Shown here in pieces: positions 58,732 to 64,000 of a DNA stretch of 64,000 bases. The stretch comes from Metabacillus sediminilitoris. Lineage in GTDB: Bacteria; Bacillota; Bacilli; Bacillales; Bacillaceae. Location of the stretch: contig NZ_CP046266.1 of NCBI RefSeq assembly GCF_009720625.1, positions 1,931,501 through 1,995,500 of the forward strand, written 5' to 3'. Both the position numbers and the translations under genes were made by a program. Positions within the stretch are counted from its first letter, which is position 1, and the number at the start of each line of letters is the position of its first letter. The notes beneath the pieces are model-generated. The model saw nothing but the letters and a program-made list of their open reading frames with translations, was not told the DNA's origin and ran no database searches.

Positions 58732-58772
58732 ATCGGCAAATTTTTCTGAATATAGCGGCAGAATTTGCCGAT
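58732..58772 (+). promoter_or_regulatory. Inverted repeat: candidate enhancer site, or terminator
   Basis: ATCGGCAAATT (58732-58742) and AATTTGCCGAT (58762-58772) are perfect 11-base inverted arms. The centre lies about 108 bases before the expected start of the sigma-54 transcript, a usual distance for an enhancer. It could also act as a terminator of the regulator gene (TTTTGTTT follows). Confidence 0.5.
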
Positions 58773-58800
58773 TTTGTTTACAAGAAAGTAATTAATATTA

Positions 58801-58850
58801 TGAAAACGCATACAAAATAAACAATCTTAAAATTGGCACATTAATTGCAA
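58801..58850 (+). promoter_or_regulatory. Sigma-54 (-24/-12) promoter with adjacent cre-like site
   Basis: TTGGCACATTAATTGCAA (58833-58850) has the invariant GG and GC 10 bases apart and matches the consensus TTGGCACNNNNNTTGCA fully. TGAAAACGCATACA (58801-58814) matches cre at 13 of 14 positions between the putative enhancer and the promoter, so CcpA could interfere with loop formation. Confidence 0.88.
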
Positions 58851-58877
58851 GTATTATTTGCGAAAGGAGGACAGTCA

Positions 58878-59876
58878 TTGAAAACAGGGACACTTTTAAA
58901 AATCTCGTTCCTTTTAATATTTCTTTTGATTGGGTCTATAAAGATAAAACAGGAATTATTTCTAACTGGGGTTCAAACAGTTCCACTACTATCAGAGGAA
59001 CTCACAGGAAGTCAAACTACATTGGTTATTGCTACTGGTGATATGTCAGGTGTCTATTTTCCTTTGGGAAAAGCTATAGCAGACTTAAATCAAAAGTACA
59101 ATGGAAAAGCATCTGGAACACAAGTGACGAACGCTTCGATTCAGAATACAAAACTAGTGAGTCAGAAACAGACTGAATTAGGATTTAGTACAGTGGATGT
59201 CCTTGCATTGCCAGAAATTAAAAAATCCGAAATTCTCGCCCTTACTGGACTTTACTCTAATTTCATCCATATTGTCACGACCGAAAGTGATATTCATAAT
59301 TTAGAGGATTTACGAGGGAAAAGAGTAAGTATAGGAACAGTCGGGAGCGGAACAAAGCTGATGTCTGAAAGGATCCTAAAGGCTGCCAATCTAGCAAGCT
59401 ATGAAATGGATTTATCTACTCTTTCATTCACACAATCGGCGGATGCTTTAAGAAATGGAACGATTGATGTTGCTTTCTTTTCTTCTGGTTTACCGAATCC
59501 AGTGATTGCGGAACTTGCTTCAGAGATGGAACTTTCACTTGTTCCGATTCCAAAACAAATTGCTGAAAGCCTTCATGAGGAATTTGGATTTTACACACTA
59601 GATGAAATAAGCGGTCAAACTTACAAAGGCATGGAGAGTACACCTACATTAGCAGTAAAAAATGTACTTCTTACATACCCAGATTTGCCTAAACAAGAAG
59701 CTTATCAAATTGTAAAAACGTTATATGACCATTTACCAGAATTGCAAAACGCCCACCCAGAAGCATTGGAAATCAATTTAGCAGAAACAAATTTAGGGGT
59801 TCCAATAGATTTCCATCCTGGAGCAAAGCAATTTTTCGAAGAAATCATCCATTTAAATACTAAATCTACAAATTGA
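58878..59876 (+). CDS. TAXI-family solute-binding protein
   Basis: 332 residues. An N-terminal hydrophobic segment (LKISFLLIFLLIGSI) anchors or exports it. The TAXI landmarks are LVIATGDMSGVYFPLGKAIA, ELGFSTVDVLAL, LRGKRVSIGTVGSGTKLMSE and a C-terminal NLGVPIDFHPGAKQFFEE. TAXI proteins usually serve TRAP transporters, but no TRAP permease is here. The start is TTG 58878 with AAAGGAGG 7 bases upstream; the frame reaches back to 58845, inside the -12 element of the promoter, which excludes that start. First gene of the sigma-54 operon. Confidence 0.85.
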   Translation: MKTGTLLKISFLLIFLLIGSIKIKQELFLTGVQTVPLLSEELTGSQTTLVIATGDMSGVYFPLGKAIADLNQKYNGKASGTQVTNASIQNTKLVSQKQTELGFSTVDVLALPEIKKSEILALTGLYSNFIHIVTTESDIHNLEDLRGKRVSIGTVGSGTKLMSERILKAANLASYEMDLSTLSFTQSADALRNGTIDVAFFSSGLPNPVIAELASEMELSLVPIPKQIAESLHEEFGFYTLDEISGQTYKGMESTPTLAVKNVLLTYPDLPKQEAYQIVKTLYDHLPELQNAHPEALEINLAETNLGVPIDFHPGAKQFFEEIIHLNTKSTN

Positions 59877-59895
59877 AAATAGGAGGCAAGAGAAA

Positions 59896-60996
59896 ATGAA
59901 AAAGATCATTACAGTAATTTCAATCGCTTTTCTACTTGTTCTATCAGCTTGTGGTGCTCCTACTCCACAAAAAGCCGGAGAAACAGCTAGTACGAAAGCG
60001 AGTAAAGATGGGGAAAAATCAATTACGATTGCAGGAAATGGCGGGGTTATTGAAAAAACAATTCGTGACGTCATTGCTCCGAAGTTCAAAGAAGAAACAG
60101 GTATCACTGTTAACTATGTTCCAGGACTTTCTGGAGAGATTCTATCTAAGGTAGAATTACAAAAAAATGCTCCACAAATTGATATTGCCATCTTTGTACC
60201 AACAGATGTATATCGGGCAAATGAAAAAGGGCTTATCGATAAAGTTGATGAATCTAATGCCCCTAATATGAATAATGTGGATCCGAATTTCATTTCAGTT
60301 GAGGGTGCAGGCGCTCCAGCATTTGGATTGGTCATTGCCCCTGCTTATAATACAGAATCGTTTAAAGAGAAGGGTTTGAAACCAATCGAATCATGGAACG
60401 ACTTAGCATCCGGTCAATATGAAGGAAGAACAGCGTTTGTGGATATTACAAATGACTGGGGCTTTAACACATTGAACGCGCTGGCGATGACAAACGGTGG
60501 CGGTACAGATAATGTAGAGCCAGGGCTAGAAAAGGCAAAAGAGCTTGCCGGTTACTCAACGACTTTTTATAAAAATTCAACACAAGTAATGCCAGCGCTT
60601 CAGCAAGGTGCTGCAGACGTAACAGTAATGGGAAGCTATGCCATTGGTGAATTAGCATTATCAGGTGTTCCAATTAAAATGGTTGTACCGAAAGAAGGAG
60701 TACCTATTCAAGCCTTTAGTGCAACCCTTGTGAAAAATACTCCTCACGAGAAGGAGGCACTAGATTTCATCAACTATTTAGTCAGTGAAGAATCACAATC
60801 TTTAATTGCAGAACAAGGGTTTTATCCAGTTGCAGAAGGTGTGGAGTTTCCAGAGAAATACCAAGAATCTATTGGGCTAAAAGATACAGATAAAACATAT
60901 AAACCAGATATTGCTGGATACGCGGAAATTCGTGCTGAATGGTCTGATCGTTGGGCAAAAGAAGTAGTTCCAGAAATCGGTAAATTACTTAAATAG
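59896..60996 (+). CDS. ABC transporter substrate-binding lipoprotein (PotD/Fbp-like)
   Basis: 366 residues with a lipoprotein signal (MKKIITVISIAFLLVLSACG, lipobox LSAC). The mature part matches periplasmic-binding proteins of the spermidine/putrescine, iron or thiamine cluster: ITIAGNGGVIEKTIRDVIAP, EETGITVNYVPG, IDIAIFVPTDVYRANEKGLI, ESWNDLASGQYEGR and QGAADVTVMGSYAIGELAL. It delivers the ligand to the two permeases downstream. AGGAGGCAAGAG lies before the ATG. Ligand unknown; a small organic compound sensed by the kinase is likely. Confidence 0.88.
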   Translation: MKKIITVISIAFLLVLSACGAPTPQKAGETASTKASKDGEKSITIAGNGGVIEKTIRDVIAPKFKEETGITVNYVPGLSGEILSKVELQKNAPQIDIAIFVPTDVYRANEKGLIDKVDESNAPNMNNVDPNFISVEGAGAPAFGLVIAPAYNTESFKEKGLKPIESWNDLASGQYEGRTAFVDITNDWGFNTLNALAMTNGGGTDNVEPGLEKAKELAGYSTTFYKNSTQVMPALQQGAADVTVMGSYAIGELALSGVPIKMVVPKEGVPIQAFSATLVKNTPHEKEALDFINYLVSEESQSLIAEQGFYPVAEGVEFPEKYQESIGLKDTDKTYKPDIAGYAEIRAEWSDRWAKEVVPEIGKLLK

Positions 60997-61012
60997 GAAT
61001 GGAGGGGATTGC

Positions 61013-62113
61013 ATGAATGCAATGATATGCGATGTAGAGATAAAGGGTGCAAGAAAGCAATTTGGTTCCAATGTAGTACTGAATGATATTGACTTAGAAG
61101 TAAAACAGGGTGAGCTGTTAACACTACTTGGACCCTCAGGCTGCGGGAAATCGACGACATTGAATTTAATTGCAGGCTTTCTTGAAGCAGATCAGGGGGA
61201 TGTTTATATTAAAGGGAAAAAAGTAACGAAAGTTCCCCCCTATAAGCGCGATTTAGGTATGGTATTTCAAACCTATTCCTTGTTTCCACATATGACGGTA
61301 CAAGAAAACCTTAGCTTTGGTCTAAAGTTGCGAAAAGTGGCTAAAACAGAACAAAAAAAGAAAATTGATCGAGTTCTTGAACTTGTTAAGATGTCTGGGC
61401 TTGAACACCGTTATCCAAGGGAATTATCAGGAGGTCAAAGGCAGCGTGTGGCTATCGCTAGAGCGCTTGTAGTTGAGCCAGAATTACTGCTGCTTGATGA
61501 ACCACTATCAAATCTAGATGCAAAATTACGACATGAACTACGCGCGGAAATTAAACGTTTACAAAAAGAAATTGGTGTAACAACGATTTTTGTTACACAT
61601 GATCAAGAGGAAGCTCTATCTATGTCTGACCGAGTAGTTGTTATGAATGCAGGGAAAATTGAACAAATCAGCACACCGACCGCTATCTACAATCATCCTA
61701 AAACTGAATTTGTATTTCAATTCATTGGAAAATCGAATTCTTTTGAAGGAAAGATTGTGGAAACTGAAGGTAGGAAAATTTCGGTGAAAGTAGGTGAGGA
61801 AATTATTCATGTCGATTCGGCAAATATTATTGGCGAGGATCGTTCATTGAGAGCAGGGAATGAGGTGAAACTTTATATTCGTCCTGAGAAGGTGCACATT
61901 TCCTCTACTAGGGAAACAGCATCACCAACGTTGGACCTTCAGCTAGCTAAAATCATTCAGCTTAATTACCTTGGCACTTCATGGGAAGTAGATGTTTCGT
62001 TACAAGGGAAAACGGTTCAATTATTAACAAATTCATATGACTCAACTTGGCAATATGGAAGTGAGGTGTATGTTGGATGGAACCCATCAGACATTATGCT
62101 GATCAAGAAGTAA
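61013..62113 (+). CDS. ABC transporter ATP-binding protein (PotA-like)
   Basis: 366 residues. Walker A GPSGCGKSTTLNLIAGF at about 43-59, Q-loop in MVFQTYSLFPHMTV, signature LSGGQRQRVAIARAL, Walker B LLLLDEPLSNLDAKLR and the switch His in IFVTHDQEEALSMSDR. A C-terminal TOBE domain (about 280-360) is typical of PotA/FbpC ATPases. It powers the importer. GGAGGGGATTGC precedes the ATG. It overlaps the next gene by 37 bases. Confidence 0.93.
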   Translation: MNAMICDVEIKGARKQFGSNVVLNDIDLEVKQGELLTLLGPSGCGKSTTLNLIAGFLEADQGDVYIKGKKVTKVPPYKRDLGMVFQTYSLFPHMTVQENLSFGLKLRKVAKTEQKKKIDRVLELVKMSGLEHRYPRELSGGQRQRVAIARALVVEPELLLLDEPLSNLDAKLRHELRAEIKRLQKEIGVTTIFVTHDQEEALSMSDRVVVMNAGKIEQISTPTAIYNHPKTEFVFQFIGKSNSFEGKIVETEGRKISVKVGEEIIHVDSANIIGEDRSLRAGNEVKLYIRPEKVHISSTRETASPTLDLQLAKIIQLNYLGTSWEVDVSLQGKTVQLLTNSYDSTWQYGSEVYVGWNPSDIMLIKK

Positions 62114-63018
62114 GTGAACAAGTAAAAGTAGAACCGCAAAAAAAGACGAAAGTGAGAAAAAGAAGAAGTTGGATCGCTGGGCTGCTTCTTTTAGTCCCTA
62201 TCCTTTTATTCATTTTTGGATTTTTTGTTGTTCCTATGCTATATATTTTGTATTTAAGTTTTATTTCTACTGATAAATTGAATGGTACGGATGCTGTTTA
62301 TAGCTTACAAAACTATATAACTTTATTTACCGATAGCTATTACTTATCTTCGATGTGGCTGACAGTGAAAATCAGTTTATATTCTGTGCTTGTTTCCCTT
62401 ATCCTAGGATATCCAATCGCGTTAACGATGGCGAAAAGCTCACCTAAAGTTCGGGGATATATTACTTTATTAATTGCTTCTCCTCTTTTGGTAAGCATCG
62501 TCGTACGTAACTTTGGATGGTACTTATTATTATTGCCGAACGGTACAATCAATCAAGTATTAATGAATCTAGGCCTTATTAATAAGCCGCTAAATCTATT
62601 ATTCTCTGAACTTGGTGTCGTAATTGGGCTCTCAAACGCCTATTTGCCTTTCATGGTTTTAGCAATTGTGACTAGCTTGTATAATATTGACCCTTCATTA
62701 GAGAAAGCGGGAGCAATTCTTGGGGCAAGTCCACTGCGCAGTTTTTTTTCCATTACACTTCCGCTTAGCTTGCCAGGAATCGTATCAGGTTGTGTGCTTG
62801 TCTTTAGTTTATCGATGAGTGCCTATGTCACTCCTTCTTTAATGGGAGGAGCGAATGTTCCTATGATGCCAGTTGTTGTATACGATCAAATTAACAACCT
62901 GTTGAAATGGACGTTTGGTTCAGCATTGTCGTACGTACTTCTAATCATTACGCTTCTTTCAGTATTCGTCTTTACACGAGCATTTGAAAAAAGTAAGTTT
63001 AGGGAGGTGTTCCGATGA
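62077..63018 (+). CDS. ABC transporter permease (PotB-like)
   Basis: 313 residues with six membrane spans. A basic N-terminal tail (KKTKVRKRRSWIAGL) is followed by the first span LLLLVPILLFIFGFFVVPML. The ATPase-contact EAA loop is at about 205-225 (PSLEKAGAILGASPLRSFFS). Start ATG 62077 lies within the end of the ATPase gene, with GGAAGTGAGG upstream; this implies coupling. It pairs with the permease at 63015. Confidence 0.88.
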   Translation: MEPIRHYADQEVSEQVKVEPQKKTKVRKRRSWIAGLLLLVPILLFIFGFFVVPMLYILYLSFISTDKLNGTDAVYSLQNYITLFTDSYYLSSMWLTVKISLYSVLVSLILGYPIALTMAKSSPKVRGYITLLIASPLLVSIVVRNFGWYLLLLPNGTINQVLMNLGLINKPLNLLFSELGVVIGLSNAYLPFMVLAIVTSLYNIDPSLEKAGAILGASPLRSFFSITLPLSLPGIVSGCVLVFSLSMSAYVTPSLMGGANVPMMPVVVYDQINNLLKWTFGSALSYVLLIITLLSVFVFTRAFEKSKFREVFR

Positions 63019-63815
63019 TGAAAATACTTGGAAAGTTCCGAACGATCCTTGCTGTGTTGGGGATCATCTATATATTAATTCCATTAGTTGTTGTCGTTCC
63101 TGCATCTTTTACAAGTGCAAATTATCCAAGCTTTCCACCAAAAGGTTTTTCTCTGCAATGGTATACAATGATTTTGGAACGTTCTGAATTCATCGAAGCC
63201 TTCTATAATAGTTTGCAATTTGCTTTCTTAGCCGCATTTTTTGCTGTTTTATTCGGGACGCTAGGTGCACTGGCAATTGCGAAGTATGATATTCCAGGAA
63301 AGAACTATATTACATCAATATTGACAGCGCCGTTAAGTGTACCACAACTAGTATTGGGGATTGCCCTGCTTATTTATTTCACACCGATGATGCTTGCAGG
63401 TACATCAACAGGCTTTTTGATTGCACACACGATCATTTGTATCCCGTATGTTATTCGCTTGGTACTAACAGGATTAAGTGGATTTGATTACAATTTGGAA
63501 AAAGCTGCAGCTATTCTTGGGGCAAATCCATTAATCGTCTTTTGGAAGGTGACACTGCCGCTCATCAGACCGGCAATGATATCTGGAGGATTATTTGCCT
63601 TCTTGACATCTTTTGATAATGTCACAATCTCATTGTTTATGATTTCCCCTGATATGCGAACACTTCCAATCGAGATTTTCTCAACGATGCAGGATGCTTA
63701 TAATCCAATAGTAGCTTCCGTTTCAAGTGTGGTTATTTTTATTTCTGTCATATTAATAGTAGTACTTGAAAAAATTCATGGGGTTGGAAAGGTATTCGGT
63801 GGCACTCAGCATTAG
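63015..63815 (+). CDS. ABC transporter permease (PotC-like)
   Basis: 266 residues, six spans, beginning ILGKFRTILAVLGIIYILIP. The EAA loop reads YNLEKAAAILGANPLIVFWK, and GLFAFLTSFDNVTISLFM lies in the last third. GGAGGTGTTCCG precedes the double ATG at 63015/63018, overlapping the previous stop by 4 bases. With the ATPase and permease above it forms a complete importer. A terminator follows. Confidence 0.9.
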   Translation: MMKILGKFRTILAVLGIIYILIPLVVVVPASFTSANYPSFPPKGFSLQWYTMILERSEFIEAFYNSLQFAFLAAFFAVLFGTLGALAIAKYDIPGKNYITSILTAPLSVPQLVLGIALLIYFTPMMLAGTSTGFLIAHTIICIPYVIRLVLTGLSGFDYNLEKAAAILGANPLIVFWKVTLPLIRPAMISGGLFAFLTSFDNVTISLFMISPDMRTLPIEIFSTMQDAYNPIVASVSSVVIFISVILIVVLEKIHGVGKVFGGTQH

Positions 63816-63844
63816 GAAATTATGAGGTGAAAAAAATAACATAG

Positions 63845-63883
63845 CCGGCCGTTTTACTTGTTAAAGCAAAACGGCCGACTGTT
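63845..63883 (+). terminator. Terminator of the importer operon
   Basis: CGGCCGTTTT pairs with AAAACGGCCG over a 12-base loop, followed by ACTGTTTC. It lies 30 bases after the last permease stop. Confidence 0.75.
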
Positions 63884-63934
63884 TCAGTTCAAGAAGAATG
63901 ATTTTTTAAAATAATAAGTATAAATTTTGAACTT

Positions 63935-64000
63935 AGTGTCGGTGTCTAGCTCCAGCGCCTAGTCCCTCGGGTCATAAGCCACGTATGAATTGAAGGTAAA
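63935..64000. repeat. Bacillus-type interspersed repeat, cut by window end
   Basis: GTGTCTAGCTCCAGCGCCTA followed by GTCCCTCGGGTCATAAGCC is a form of the repeat found in many Bacillus spacers (from memory). The rest lies beyond the window. Confidence 0.6.

Noticed and set aside
58845..58877. Earlier TTG start for the TAXI protein
   Set aside because: It coincides with the -12 element of the sigma-54 promoter, upstream of the expected transcription start.

Overview
The window looks like chromosome of a low-GC, Gram-positive, spore-former-type Bacillaceae. Supporting signs are AT-rich spacers, strong AGGAGG-type ribosome binding sites, frequent GTG/TTG starts, a 5-oxoprolinase (ycsFGI/kipIA-like) cluster, a LicT/RAT-controlled beta-glucoside operon, CcpA cre-like boxes, a Bacillus-type LexA box and repeats of the kind common in Bacillus spacers. 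No rRNA, tRNA or CRISPR was seen. Functions are read from motifs and family knowledge, not from database searches.

Layout. 1-7.2 kb: the 3' part of a GH32 fructan hydrolase, an AraC regulator divergent from an EamA exporter, two DUF2382 stress-type genes, and relics of an acetyltransferase and an aldo/keto reductase. 7.4-14.4 kb: divergent 5-oxoproline/D-glutamate module (D-glutamate cyclase-like YcsI, NRAMP-like YcsG, PxpA; opposite strand PxpB, PxpC, BCCP, biotin carboxylase). 14.5-18.2 kb: small and phage-like genes, a lipoprotein, a frameshifted secreted protein and a sulfurtransferase. 18.9-26.7 kb: a complete four-gene Wadjet (JetDABC) plasmid-defence operon, bounded by gene relics. 27.4-34.3 kb: a histidine phosphatase, then a beta-glucoside PTS, two GH1 6-phospho-beta-glucosidases and their BglG/LicT antiterminator, with a visible RAT/terminator leader. 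34.5-43.2 kb: TetR plus aldehyde dehydrogenase, two acyl-CoA ligases, thiolase, DUF35 protein and zinc alcohol dehydrogenase. 43.8-48.9 kb: an EamA transporter, small genes and relics, then a G+C-richer gene for an unusual bulb-lectin/papain-like/MIR protein. 49.1-53.3 kb: alpha/beta hydrolase, Baeyer-Villiger monooxygenase, NTF2-like protein and LuxR regulator. 53.7-55.2 kb: a type I toxin-antitoxin locus with an apparent LexA operator, a decayed second copy, a broken ABC ATPase and an IS3 relic (a third toxin relic lies at 27.0 kb). 55.3-63.8 kb: histidine kinase and sigma-54 response regulator, then a TAXI receptor plus Pot-type ABC importer behind a textbook -24/-12 promoter.

The modules can be joined into a plausible picture. 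The BVMO, hydrolase, alcohol and aldehyde dehydrogenases, acyl-CoA ligases and thiolase could take a ketone to acyl-CoA and acetyl-CoA, with several cre-like boxes suggesting carbon catabolite control. The defence and accessory items (Wadjet, type I toxin, lectin-MIR protein) sit among pseudogenes, indicating integration and decay. The observations most worth follow-up are the lectin-papain-MIR fusion, the LexA-box type I toxin with asymmetric decay of its copies, and the Wadjet JetC with non-canonical ATPase motifs.
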